NCBI GenBank assembly: GCA_021495925.1
Contig: JAKEKT010000113.1
Location: forward strand, 42,841-106,840
Length of the DNA: 64,000 nucleotides
Origin: Diplodia intermedia
Lineage: Eukaryota > Ascomycota > Dothideomycetes > Botryosphaeriales > Botryosphaeriaceae
Direction of reading: 5' to 3'
This document shows positions 33,048 to 45,346 of this stretch, in pieces. The position numbers and the translations under genes were made by a program. How positions within the stretch are numbered: the first letter of the stretch is position 1; each line of letters begins with the position of its first letter. The notes beneath the pieces are model-generated. The model was not told the DNA's origin, did not search any database, and saw only the letters and a program-made list of their open reading frames with translations.

Positions 33048-36000
33048 CTCGGTTGCGGGAGCTTTGTCTGCGACGTCATCACCACCGGCCTGAGCAAAAT
33101 TTTCTGCGTGCGCCTCACAATGGACGCGCCCGCCGCCACTACTGCCACTACTACGATCACTCCCGCCAAAAGCGGTTGAAGTGGTTGACCAAAGAAGAAA
33201 AATTCTTTATTATTACACGCTCCAACCACGGGTGCTGCAACCGCCAGTGGCCGGCCTTTGTCAGCGGACGACCCTATTTTTAGGGCGGTTTCGCGTCGGA
33301 CTGGGCGGATTTGCAGCAGCACAAGAACGGTCTCCCGGACCCGGCTCCGGATCCGGCTCCGGCTCTTCTCCCTTGGGTTACGGCGGAAAGGATGCCGCCA
33401 CGGTTTTTTGCCCCTTTCCGCTTGGTCCAAGGGGGCTGAGGCTTACCGCTTCCCTGCGCCACCCACGTCCTCGACTACTTTCCCCTTGGCACGAGGCAGA
33501 CGATGGACGGATGGGCGACAGAGAGAGAGCGAACAAGCATGGACCGCGAAGGGGCTTTTGCGCAACGTCGCAAGGGAAAGAGAGGGGTAGATTTGGGGAT
33601 CCTGAGACTGGGGACTTGGGTCCAACGAACTGAAACGTTTCCTTTGTGTAAATATTACATGGTTGTCATGCATGATGCCGCGGCCGGGGTGGGTATTTGC
33701 ATCGGGCTGGCGCTGTTCTCTGGGCACCGGGATTCGGACACGGAGTTTTTGATTTTAAACTAGACAAACATGGTGCGCAAGCACGCATGGGGCTGGAAGG
33801 AGATGGGGAGGGAGGATTGTCACACATTTTAGATACCCTGAAAGCAACGTTGATTTTCTACCACCACTCGACCCGACGACGACGTGACGACGACAGCTCA
33901 CAAAAGACTCGACGCGTGCATCTTCATGTCGTCTGCGCTGGGCTGCACGCTTCGCTTACAAACCGACGCCCCGCCGGCACTTGCTCGAAGGGGAAGGTAG
34001 CTGCATACGTACACGTCGGCTTCCATGTTCATGACTATCACGGCCTCAGCCTCCCTCCATCCTCTCATTACGCCTGTCCGTCGCGTCCTCGCGTGCTCTC
34101 GCGTCCAGCACAAACAACGCACAACGCACAACGCACAGCGCAACGCAACAATCTCGTATCCACCTCCCTCCCCCCGTCGCATTCGCCAACAGCAAAAAAC
34201 AACAACGAAACAGCACCCACGAATCATCGTCATCTCGCTCCGTGACTCAGCCCTGCGGCGCGCACCTTCGCAGCCCTGCAGCCGTTTGTTGTCAGACGAC
34301 GGGATCTAGAACGAACCCGATTTTAAATCGGGGTGGGTCGTGCGTGCTTTGATGCGTTGCTGCTGATGATGATGATGAGAGCAAGCAGCAGCCACCTGCC
34401 AGGCAGCCAGGCAGCAGGGCCATCATCAGCCGCATACAATAATCGACGACCCGCGCGCGGCCAATGCAAATAAATCCTGCGAGCAGGGGAGGGAGCAACC
34501 AAGAAAAAAAAAGCCCTGACGATCATCACCGCTTCGTTTTTTTCCCGCCCGCCTTGCTCCGCGACACACACACACACGCGAAACTGCACAGCCGCGCCGC
34601 CGCGTCGCCGCGCTCTTCCTTCTCTGCCAACTAAAAAAAAAAAAATCCACTGCCAACTGCCAACTACCAACAACAGACGTGCGTGCGTGCGTGCCCGCAT
34701 GCACGGCTCATGACTACGTCAGGTGGTGTGCACGACATAACTTGATATACTTTTGTCTTTCCCCTTCCGCCGCGACTTTATCTACAGCCGCAATCGGTGA
34801 CGACGAAAGTCGTCGCAGCGGGAAAGGGAAAAAACAGGCAAACCAGTCGGAATGATGCGCGTCGATGCAAGCACATGCGCGCATGCAAGCAAGCAAGCAG
34901 GCAGCCAGCCAGCCAGCCGTTCCATGCTTTGCCGCCGGGTGTCCCGCTTCGCTCGCTCGCTTGCCGGTGGCTGCCGCCCGGGATTAGCGGCTGGGAGGTT
35001 CGAGTTGATTGGGGCTTTTTTTTTTCCCTCCCCATCCTTGTTGTGCGCGAGACCACCCAAGCCGCGGCTCGGCTGCCCGTCTGTGGACTCTCGGCTTTCG
35101 ATAAGGTGATGTTGACGTGATGACGGGAGGGAGAAGAACCTAGAAGAAGAAGAAGAAGCAGCAACAATAACCCGACGACAGCGGCGACGGTTTCTGCCAG
35201 GATCTCTCGGCCGACGGCTAGAGAGAGGGGGAAGAAAAAAGAAGAGTGCTGCAGCGGTGCGGTTGGTGGTCTGGACTAGGTACCTGGTCCCTTCTGTTCC
35301 GGCCTCGTTGGCGCTGCGCTGCGCTGCGGTGTGGAGCGGGACCAGACCAGCCCACGTGCCCTGCAAAAAAGTCTCACGATAGCATCGTATGTTCGCTGCG
35401 AGGGGTGTGGGAAGAGAGGGGAAAGAGGAGGCGTGGGTACATTGCTGGGTACTGTGGTACGTGCGTTGGTGCGGTTGTGTGGGGAATGTCACACAGATGA
35501 TGGGGCGGGGAATGACCAAGCGTGGCTGTGCGCTGGCTGGCTGTTGGCGGTTTGAGATCCAACAATAATACAACGTGTTCCTGATGCTTTGCACTGCCCG
35601 GATACCGAGCAATGACCCAGCCCTTAGCAATTCTCTCGCTCTCGCAATCGTGTGAGGGGGCGAAGACGTGGCGCATGGTCAAACGATGAGGGAGGTATGG
35701 GGAAATGAAAGCGTGGTTCGGCGAGTAATGTGCATATTACGTGGTTGGGCGTGGATTGCTGGCTCGTTGGGTTAATAACAATCAAGGTTTAATATACAAC
35801 GCCCAAAGTTCAATAATCCAGCTTGTTTTGTGATCCACCGGGACACATCCAGGTCTCTGGCAGTAGCAGCCCAGCATTGCCGGACCACTATTCTCCATGG
35901 CCTGATCACGTCAACTCCGCACTTTTATGGAGAAGCTTGATGGTCCTTCGCATGACGTTGCACGCGGGGTAGGTAGCGAGCGACCACCACCACCACCACC

Positions 36001-36566
36001 ATCCGTCGTCCCCTTGCATGACCACCCCAAGCTTTCCGTCTAGACCAGCCGGTTACTCCCACCCCCTCCGCTGCCTGCTCTGGATGTTTCCAGCTTCGTG
36101 ACCCACCTCTTGCTCCCCCTCTATCTCTTGCCTTCCATCGCCGGTTCATCATCATGATGAAGAAAAGCACATCCCGCCATGCCATGCCACGCCACGCCAC
36201 GCCACACTTCCCCCCCGCCCTAGCGCGGCCCGGGCAACTGCAGCCAGCCATCACGCATATGCAGCCAACGACGGGGGCACAGGAAAGCTAAACGCTGCAA
36301 TAGCACATGCACAGCGTCTCCTCGCCAGAAGCAGCTCCTTGGCTTCCCCACTCCGTCGCAATCGCCGCCGGGGTGCTGACAAAAAGAGACCGACAACCCA
36401 TGTAAAAAAAATCCTACGAACCCGCGTTGGGTCGGGCGGGAGGGGGGGAAAAAGATGCGGATGCTTCATCGTATCGGCATGCACGCATCACCAATCATCA
36501 TCACGTTTTCGTGACTCTTTTTTCTTCCTCCGTCCCGTCGCTCCTTCCCAGGTTCGTTGTTCGCTC

Positions 36567-36591
36567 GGCTGGCTGGCTGGCTGGCTGGCTG
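36567..36591. repeat. GGCT tetranucleotide microsatellite
   Basis: About six perfect ggct units. Confidence 0.9.
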
Positions 36592-36871
36592 GTCGGGCGA
36601 TGATTATTTATCGATATTGTTTGATCGGCGGCCCGCGCTAGGCAGGCAACGCCTGTGATGAGCCACCGCCGCCGATCCCCTAACGATGTGCACTGCACAC
36701 GGCCCGGTGCGGTGCGGTGCGGTGTGCGAGAAAGCGGGGGCTTTCGGTCTGGGATGATGGACGGATGGGGTGGAGTGGCTCTCTCTCCCCCCCCTCTCCC
36801 TCCTCCTCCGACACCGGAGGGAGAGGGGGAGAGGATCGGAAAGAGGGCCCCGCCGCGGTTGTGCGGATAGG

Positions 36872-36895
36872 TGGGATGGGATGGGATGGGATGGG
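36872..36895. repeat. GGGAT pentanucleotide repeat
   Basis: Four to five tandem gggat units; the same unit as reverse complement (atccc) recurs near 51209-51228. Confidence 0.88.
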
Positions 36896-37863
36896 TAGGT
36901 TTGGCGAAACCACCACTCCGTAAGGGGAGGAGGAAGGCGGGGAAGCGGGGAGAGAGCAGAGAGGCCGTGTTCTTCGACAACAGCTGCCTCCTTCCTCACT
37001 AACTGACTCACGGAACCGCCACCACTGCTGCTGTGCTGTTGCTTATCAAGCGTGCTCGCTCGTCTCTGGGTGTGATGAGGCGAAGCTAGCTTGGCGCTGC
37101 GCTGCGCTGCGCTGGCCGCGGGAGATAGAGGGCGGGTTGGTTGGTCGGTCTTTTTTTTTTGGCGCAGGGAAAAAAAGAGAGTTAAGGCTGTCTGTCGATC
37201 GACGGGGGCGCGCCGTCCCCCGATTGGCCGAATATTTCGTGCGCGCATCCTTCTTGTCGTCGAAGTGGAGATTTTAACATTCCCTCATTATCATCATGTA
37301 CCACCACTGCACTTCTTTCCCCAAGCCACCACTCAACAGTCGTCCCGGTCAGTCACCGCTGATCTGCGAAAAAAAAAACGCTAACACTCGGCTTTGTCGG
37401 TGGTCACGCGCCACCTTGTGTGTGTGAGCCATGGCGCGCGCGCTATCTGCATCGCAAATTCATCCCCAAAGTCGTCGTCCATGTGTTCCCGAGGATGATA
37501 ACGTTATCAGCCAAGCTCGCGGGATCAGCAACGCAACGCAAAAAAACGGCGGGCGGGGCGGGCGAGCTTGTGATCGCCCTCGCTTTCACGCTGCTGTTTG
37601 ACTTGCTACGCCTCAGCTGGCCCCCCCCTCCTGCTGAACCCCAGTAGCAACAACGGCGATAAGAATTCAATCATGTTGTCTCAGGCCCACCCCCATCCAT
37701 CATCCGGCCATCCATCACCATCACCATCACCACCGCCCACAAGACCTCACGCACACCATCGCCGCCATCATCCGCGTCGTTGACCGCTCCCCGTCATCGT
37801 AGATACGTAGGTAGTATGTACAGCAGCCCCAGCGATCCGGCACGGCACTAGCAGGGATCTCCA

Positions 37864-40856
37864 TCAAGCCTCGACGACGAACAAGCCCAGTCCGCCCAGC
37901 GCCACCACCGCCGCCCGCATCGGCATCTTAGTCAGTAGTCCCCCTCCGCTCGACGCAACGCCTGCCGCGGCGCCCGAAGGAGAAGCGGGTGAGACGGGTT
38001 GGTGGTGAGAGGAGGACGTCGTGCTGGTGCTGGTCGTGTGACCTGCGGACCCGGTGCTATGCGTTGCGGAGCCGCTGCCACCACCACTGCTGCTGATGGC
38101 CTGGTCGGAGGAGGTGAGGCCGGCGGGTTTGGTGGTGGGGGTGGTGGTGGTGGGAGTAGCGCTGCTTGCGGTGGACCCTGGAGTAGTAGTAGTAGTCGTA
38201 GTGCTTGCAGCGGGCCCTGGAGTAGTGCTGGTCGCCGTGGTAGTAGTGGGTGGGCCGGGGTCCGGTGAGGCTGATGCTGATGCCGGGGAGGATTCGGACG
38301 GGCGCACGGACTGGGCGCTTGGTCGTCGTGATTGGGTGTCACCGGTTGTGTGTCGCGGAGACGAAGAAGGAGAAGAGGAAGAAGAAGCGGAAGAACTAGG
38401 TGTCGCTCGTGAAGTGTCGGATGGCGGTCCGTGGGAGGTTGTGGGCGGCGTGGTTTCTTGGGTGCGTGCGCTGCTGGTGGATGTGGTCTGTGGGGGAGAT
38501 GCGGGCGAGCTGCTGTCAATGGCCGCAGGTATTGACGCGGATGGGGGCGATGGTGATGTTTGAAAGGTATGGCTGTGGATGTCGTCGTAGCCTGTGGTTG
38601 AGTGTATGGCTGAACTTTGCATGCCGGATGTGTCGCTGGACGCGGATGCAGGTAGAGAAAGTGTGGACGAGCTGCTACCGATGACCACAGGCCTGGATGT
38701 GGACGAATGCGACGATGTCTGCGGCGGATTATGGTGGCGGGTGTCGTCGAAGTCTGTGGTTGACTGTGTTGTTGATTCTTGTGTACTGGGTGCAGGAAGT
38801 GTAGTTTTCTGAACGTGTACACTATCTGACGACTTTGGTATGTCGGTCTGCTCAATGGTCGAACTGTCGCCGACAAGCCATGTCCCGGATGCAGATGTCA
38901 ATCCTATCGGTGGCAGGACAGTATCGCTGCCATGAGAGCCCGTGGTTGATGGTGTGACTGATCCTTGTGTACCAGGTGGATCGCCTGATGTGGATACAGC
39001 TGGTGTAGTACTGTCCTGGATTCGTACACTATTTGACGACTTTGTCGGGCCCGTGACCCGATCCACGCTTGAACTCGAGCTAGGGATCAGCTCGGACAGA
39101 GATGGCATTGTTTCCACTGGCGATGCAGCAAAGGTACTGGTGCTATGGGAACTCGCGAATGTCTGTGTGGATGGTGTTTGGACGACATCTGTCGTGCTTG
39201 TCGGAGGCTGTGGGCTCTGCGATGTGGGTGCGGACTGGGGTGGTTTGCCATTCGTCGGAGAAGACGTTGAAGGTAGCCCTTGCCATCCTGACGGTCCGAA
39301 GGTCTCGGGGCTCGGATTTCTACTACTCTGCGTTGTAGAATCAGAGCCTTCCGGTGTAGATGCGCTGCCAGTCACGCCCTTTGTCGGTGAAGTAGAGTCC
39401 GTCGACGCCACGGATGGGGAAGGAGGCAAAGAAGGTACTACTGATGGCGATGGGTGGTTTAATGACGAAGAGGAAGGATTTGATGGCGAGGTAGTTCTTG
39501 AAGAGACAGCTACTCCCGAGTCTGAGGGTGTACTGGGCGTCAATTTTGATACAGTGCTAGTGATATGCCTCGTCTTCTTTTCAGTCTCTGTAAGGTATGC
39601 CTGTGTGATATGTTGAGACGCGAATGTAAATGGGAAACTCTCCGTAGTCGTCGATGTTGCCTCGCCGGAACTGGAAAGGGAACCAAAACTCGAGTTGGGT
39701 GGAAGGGGCGTTGTCCCGTTGCAGAAATAGCAACTTGGTGGGATCCACGAACTGCTCGTCATGCTCCCAGGTGGCGGGGGCGTTTGGAAGCTTGACGAAA
39801 GGCAAGAAGTGGTATTTGGAAAAGAACTCGGTGTGCTGATGACTTTGGTAGTGGTTGTTGTTGAAGTTGTACAATGTCCTTGTTGCTTGCAGCTCGAATG
39901 AGGATGAGTTGTAGGCGGCGTGAAGATACAGGATGAGCTGGAGGACGCTGAAGCTTGCCATGACATCCCGATGCTTACACTTGTGCTTCGCGAAGCACTT
40001 TCGGTAAGCTTTGAGGTAGTGGTCGTACAGTTCTTCGTTCGTGGCCTTGTTAATGACGTGGTGAAGTACGGGACGGAAACTGATGTTGAATGTGGATCGA
40101 TGGCATGCGTTGTACACGGTGGGGTGCTTGTTTTCAATCGTGAAGGGTGTAAAAAGCCGCGAGCCCCAAAAGTATTGCACATGGAAGCATTACGGAAGGT
40201 ACATTTTCCAGGATCAGCGTCAGGATATGCCGAGGTGATTGGCGGAACGAGAGATTGCAAGACTGCATACGGTAAGGCCGAGACTACCTCCCGATCCGCT
40301 GTGGTTGTCGCTTGGTAGACGATGGGAGCTTGGAGTGAAATTGTTTTGTATGGCAAGTTGCACTGAGAAGCGTAGTCGCCGTTTTGGAGCGTTGCGAATC
40401 GTATTCGATCAAAAGAGGAGTAATTCGTGCCGTAAGTTCTGTCGTTGTTAGCGGGTGGTGGGAAACCACAAACGGACCATCCAACACTTACAATGTCAAG
40501 CCATTCGTAAGCCATACTGTCGGTACATCTTTTGCGGAAGTGGCGCTAAGAGTTTCTGTAGTCGAGATAGTGGTCGATATCTCTTTGGTAGAGTACGACT
40601 GATGCCCATCAACGTCGATGTAAGTAATGATGAGGATCTCATTCGTGATTGTCGTACGTATTATAGACTCCGTAGGGAAAGTGAATAGCGAAGGTTGAAC
40701 GGCCTCCAATACACAGCCGGTATTCGATGGCTCAGGCAGCGAGATACCATCATGACCAGCGAAGGATTGCTGAGAGATTGGAGATGGGAACGATTGAGTG
40801 CACCCAAGGTGCGAGAAACAAATGAACACGACGAGAAGTGGAATCACAGACCGCAT
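37864..40856 (-). CDS. Secreted Ser/Thr-rich protein, probably GPI-anchored, 979 aa (paralogue A)
   Basis: Exon 1 is 40856-40492 and exon 2 is 40438-37864, with a 53-nt intron. A signal peptide (SVIPLLVVFICFSHLGCTQS) is followed by a short module containing TGCVLEAVQPSLFTFP and ending WLTNGLTL, then TYGTNYSSFD across the splice site. A very long Ser/Thr/Pro-rich region of about 700 residues follows, expected to be heavily O-mannosylated. The C-terminus has small residues and then a hydrophobic tail (MRAAVVALGGLGLFVVEA), the pattern of a GPI signal. It therefore probably sits in the cell wall or plasma membrane. Module and intron position are shared with the gene at 41786-42928. A 199-codon ORF in another frame (39581-40180) is treated as a shadow. 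Confidence 0.82.
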
Positions 40857-41785
40857 TGTAGCAGTGGGAAAATGCTTTCGATGTGATGCACAGCCCTACC
40901 GGAGTAATCGCAAAAGGTTGCCTGATCTACGCCTCATTGGCACGACATGGAAGGCTTTGCACGGGTTTGTCGTGTCTCGCATACATTTTGAAAAGCTGCC
41001 GGGATCAGGGGGAAACACTTTCAAGCCACGATACCAAAGGCCTCTCCAGAAGCTTTGTGTTACAATCGACCTGCATGCATTTGGCACCTAGGCTATCACG
41101 TGCATTACACAGCACCACTATTGTACTTCCAGTAGCAGGCACCAGAGACTGCCATTAAAAGCCTTGATGCCGTTTTGAAGACGGAATCATGCATACGCAA
41201 GTCAGCCGCAACTGCAGTATATCATCTGCCTGATTGCGTTACACGGAGCAGCGGCATTCCCTTTACCATATTCGTGTCCCGCAACATCCAGAATTATCCG
41301 AGATGTCTCGGAGATTCTACATTATCACAGGGTGCGCATTGGAATCACCTTGAACAACCATGCATTTTCCAGAAAGGGTATTTGGGAGGAAAGAAGAGGC
41401 AGATGAAGCCCACTCCACAATTTCTTCCAATGGCTTCGATGCACATAGAACGCAGTGGAGTTTCTGCGGTTTTGTGGGAACAAGTGTGACGGACGGGTTT
41501 TAAAGACATAGGAGAGAAACCTGCTTGACAAAATCGCGCATTGAACGTTCACGAAGAGCAACCTCACGCTCATAAAACCGTACAGATTGCAATACATTGA
41601 CAACTTGGCGCTAATTGCAGTAACTTCAAAAAGGGTCAGGGTTATGACTTGTCATATTGAATAGGTATTAATTCATGCTTGCTCGAATAAACTACCATCC
41701 CTTCGTACTTACCCCCGTTCTTAATCAACGGGACTTGACTCCCACTGAAACCCCAAAAGACACCCACACAAACCCAAACGCCACG
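40857..41785. other. Intergenic region between the two secreted paralogues
   Basis: The 929-bp gap holds the promoter of paralogue A and the 3' flank of paralogue B. No gene is visible; composition is lower in GC than the flanking genes. Confidence 0.55.
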
Positions 41786-42928
41786 TTAAACCGAACCCGT
41801 CAGCAGAGACTCCGCAGAAGTCTGGGAGCCAGACCCCGATCCAGAACCAGTCCCCGACGACGACGACGATTCAGTCTCGGTGCGAGTCGCCGTCGTCGTC
41901 GACCGGACGGAACCGTCGTCAGACCGGCTTTCCGACGTCGTCGTCGTCGTCTGCGTCATCTCGGACGGCCGCCCACTCGTCCACGCGGAAGCCTCGCCGC
42001 CGCCCGAAACCGTCGCCGTGAGCGAGACGAGCTCGCTGCCGTCCACCAACCCGACCACCTTATAGTGCGGGGAGCCTCCAGCCGACCACGGCGACGTCGA
42101 CGAGGCGCGGAGAGAGTCTCGCGCTGCTTGGTCGACGAGGGGGGAGCCGAACCGTGTGGTGGTTGCGTCGGCGGCGGGGTAAGCTGGGGTGCAGGTGGCC
42201 GGGAGCGGGGGTCTGGCGGTGCAGGTGGCGATGTCGAAGGGGAGGGAGACGTTCGGGTCGTGGCGGAGGAACTCGACGATGGGGGCGGGGACGGGCATGT
42301 AAGGTTCCGATGGCGCGGTGGCTGGGTATGCGAAGGGGACGTGGTACGCTGCGATGGGGGTCGGGCCGAGGGTGCAGGTGCTGTCGTCGGCGGCGGGGTT
42401 TTGGGTCCATGTGGCGAGCTGGAGACAGTCGTAGCCGAGGTAGGTTGTCGGGTATGTCCTGTTTGATGTGTGAGGTTAGAGGGTGTGTGTGTGTGTGTGT
42501 ATCGACGGGATCTGGGCTGCTCACAGGGTCGCTTGGTTCCACGTCCAGGTGATGTCGGCTTCCTTCGTCGCGATGCCGCCGTCGCACCAGGCGCAGCTGA
42601 CGGGGACGGTCGAAACGCTGTAGCTCGTGCAGCCGTTGTAGCTCGTGCAGTTTTCCAGATAGACCGTCGCGTAATGGATAATTGTTTGTGTAAGATGGAC
42701 AATCTCGCCGGGGAAAGTGAGTTGTTCTGGCTGTATTGCCTCGAGCACACACCCGGTGCATGCGGGACCATCCCTGACTGTAGCATAGCTGGCACAGGAC
42801 GAAGAAGACGGCAGAGAAGAGTATGTCGTTTTGGCAATGTCTATTCGGAGACTTGAGAAGTCTTGCGGCATTGCAAAGACGCCATATAGAAGGCAAAGAA
42901 GCGAAAAAGAGACTTTGATTGCCCACAT
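41786..42928 (-). CDS. Secreted Ser/Thr-rich protein, 358 aa (paralogue B)
   Basis: Exons 42928-42525 and 42458-41786 (66-nt intron) encode 358 residues. The layout mirrors paralogue A: a signal peptide (IKVSFSLLCLLYGVFAMPQD), the module with CTGCVLEAIQPEQLTFPGE, a Cys-rich part (SCAWCDGG), WTWNQATL, and TYPTTYLGYDCLQLATWTQN across the splice. The intron interrupts the same Leu codon, in the same phase, as in paralogue A. The C-terminal 90 residues are Ser/Thr/Gly-rich but end GSV without an evident GPI tail, so the protein may be soluble or wall-bound. Function unknown; likely cell-surface. The two copies differ mainly in the length of the Ser/Thr region. Confidence 0.85.
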
Positions 42929-43843
42929 ACTGCTGAAATGATATCTTTAAAAGAGTGGGAGAATGCAGGAGTGATCTTCAGCCTATCCTCAGGTCTGGAA
43001 AAGAAAGTTCTTGGAGGTTGATGGTCGGAGGGTGTACGTCAACTTCTGACTGGAAAGAGTTTGCGTTTAAATGCTACAAAGACATCCAAGCATCTCGATC
43101 ACACTCTGTGGTGGCGAGCCAGCAACTCTGAGAGGATAGCTGCCTGAGCAGTAGCCTCCTGGGCGTAAACAAAGCCGCCATCTACCGCTTCTGTCAACAT
43201 GATATTTCAAGTGATACAGGTCTATGTGTGAGCGCGTCCGTTACTCCAGAAATGTGACTGCTCGGGTGACATTGGAAAAAGAAAGCGGAAAGTCGAAAAG
43301 AGAAGTCGAGTAAGATTGGAATGGGCAAGGTTTCAAGCTGCAGCCTTCCTTTGCTGTCTTTGCGAGTACATCTTGGCCAGAACGGCATGAGGGCGGTGGT
43401 CGTGAGCTGTGGAGTGGCGCGTGAGACCTCCACTGCGGCTGCCGACTGAACGATACATCAGACCAGAAAGCCAATTGCTTCAATGGTTGGTTGGACGAGG
43501 TGATGGACGGCCATTGAATGAAAAATGCCCGTGTCTTACACAGAGTGCTTTGCTGTATGGATCACCGCAACTCATCAACGGCCTTGCACTCGAAAAGGGC
43601 AGTGACTACCCATAATCCTCCACGGGAAGCGAACGTCTACTCCCCAAGCTGCTGTCTGAGGAGAGATAGATGCTAATAGATATGAAGTCGCCGGTGCAAG
43701 TGGTGGTGACCGCGGCTGATGGAGTTCTGCGATGGCCGATATCTCCACGGGAGGTTTCAGTAGAGCTATTGACCGGGAATAGAGCCTGTTACCCCGGCGG
43801 CGCAGTGCGTTGGGGATGTGGGGGCTAGATGCTTGTATGTTAC
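42929..43843. other. Intergenic region upstream of paralogue B
   Basis: Contains the promoter side of paralogue B. Short ORFs on both strands lack domain signal. Confidence 0.5.
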
Positions 43844-44600
43844 TCAATCTATGATAACGACACCGGCAGTGGCGGAAAATTCGATGGACGATGTGATGTT
43901 GTTTGCTACGGAGACAGTGTCGGATGCGGGGACGCTGCATGTTGTTTCGGAATAGATGAAGGTACTTGGTTGTTTCAATGCTACACCAGGACTAAGAATG
44001 TACTACATACTACCGATTCAATGCCGATTGGAGAAGTCTACGGTCAATGCGCTGGTATAGTGCGGGCTGGTAACGAGCAATGTTCCATACAGTCACATTC
44101 AGTTCGAAGGTCATCCCTGATGGTCTGGGACGAGTAGTACTTGGCAGCGTCGGATCGAAGGCAGCGGTGGTGATAGCTGCGGGTATGCGCTGGGTAACAC
44201 GACTGCAATCATGGTTGACGGTGCATCCTGAGATTTCGAATCTCGAATGAGATGTTGTGCCCCACAGATGCCCAGGAAACCTCAGGCGATGCGCAGTGGT
44301 GGCACCTACAAGAAACATCTGGCCATCTCCATGGCTTCGAGTCTTCGATGCTGCAGTCCGAGCATGTCTGGTTCGTACGATTGTAGATGTTGGGAGCAGC
44401 ATGTAGCCGCTGCATCAAAGTCCGCTCTGGAGCTCTGAGCTGAGGGTGAGGTCGAGAGCGCAATGGGCGATGCTGTGTCTATCGGAAAAAGCAGGCAGGC
44501 CGGCAAAGGGACGGTAGGGCAAGAAATGCATGCTTGGAAGCGAAAGCAGACATGCGAGTCGAGTGCAGTAGAGACTGCTTTGAGCAAACGCGTGTCGTAC
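43844..44600 (-). pseudogene. Possible broken or divergent third member of the secreted paralogue family
   Basis: Read on the minus strand, the interval has protein-like stretches in different frames: a signal-like start (MSAFASKHAFLALPSLC near 44548), TCSDCSIEDSKPWRWPD near 44370-44320, MTFELNVTVWNIARYQPA near 44114-44060, and a final stretch with TTCSVPASDTVSVANNITSS ending at a stop near 43844. The C-x2-C-x2-E-x3-P pattern resembles the C-x2-C-x2-E-x3-P module of the two neighbours. No single set of introns joins the pieces cleanly, so frameshifts are likely. It could instead be a functional gene with introns I could not place. Confidence 0.25.
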
Positions 44601-45346
44601 CAACCTGTTGCCTGACGCCTTAATCAGAATTCCAAGCCATGTCCGGCAGGAAACTACTTCACGCGGGGAAGCTGTGCGGGATCAATTCCGGGGTACGTAT
44701 CCAGCGGCTCTACAGGGTCCTGTGGAGAAATGGGGCCGAAAAAAACCCCCCAACCCTGCCCTTTTCGATAGCCACATTAAGCTTGTTCTCACCATCTTTC
44801 CCACAGAATCGGCAGTCCGGTACGAGGTACGAGACTCGATCTAGCTGGAAATAGAGTTGAGCGAATAGGCGCGGCGAACAGATAGCTAAGGGGCCAAGCA
44901 TGCGTTGCGCCGTAATTGGACAACGGACGGCTGGGCATGTATTACGGCGGCGTGCGAGGCTGAGCGCCCGTCAGACGTTAGCAAGGGAAGGGGGTGGAGC
45001 AGGCAGTCGCACCAGCGCGGGTCTGGTTGAAAGCATGCCAATCATGCAGCGGGCGGATGGGGGCCAGGAATCGGGCCAGCACGTTGAGGGGCGGACCGCG
45101 TGGCTTTGGGACAAGAGGGAGTCGGTGGAGGCCAAGCGGCTGAGAATAAATACGTTTCTCGGCTCAGCTCCGCCCAGCCAGCGCTCGCCCTTAGCCGCCG
45201 TCCCCTCCGCCACGCGCCTCGCCGCACCACCGCTCATTAAACATCTGCTGCTCCGCCCATGGCTGTTTCCTCGACTGTTTGACCTGCCTCCTGCCTGCTC
45301 CTACCTAGGGCACCCGCTCGCCGCAGCTCCTGCCGCCGCGACATGC
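44601..45346. other. Promoter region of the aspartic-protease-like gene
   Basis: The 746-bp gap contains an A/T-rich aataaatac element near 45146, about 200 bp before the chosen start. The downstream frame remains open through this region to 44900, but residues upstream of 45347 look non-coding. Confidence 0.5.

Larger units (their letters stand above)
33048..37863. other. 4.8-kb gene-free region with many microsatellites
   Basis: No ORF in this interval shows a domain, signal peptide or coherent composition. It is dense in simple repeats: GAT near 34366-34380, CACA near 34565, GGCT and GGGAT tracts (listed), GCTGC near 37094-37113 and CCATCA near 37705-37735. It may contain long untranslated regions, an unrecognised noncoding RNA or orphan gene, but the sequence does not show one. 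Confidence 0.5.

Noticed and set aside
39581..40180. 199-codon ORF in another frame within the large Ser/Thr-rich gene
   Set aside because: It reads rather like a protein, but the main frame continues the Ser/Thr-rich domain uninterrupted from exon 2 to the GPI-like tail.
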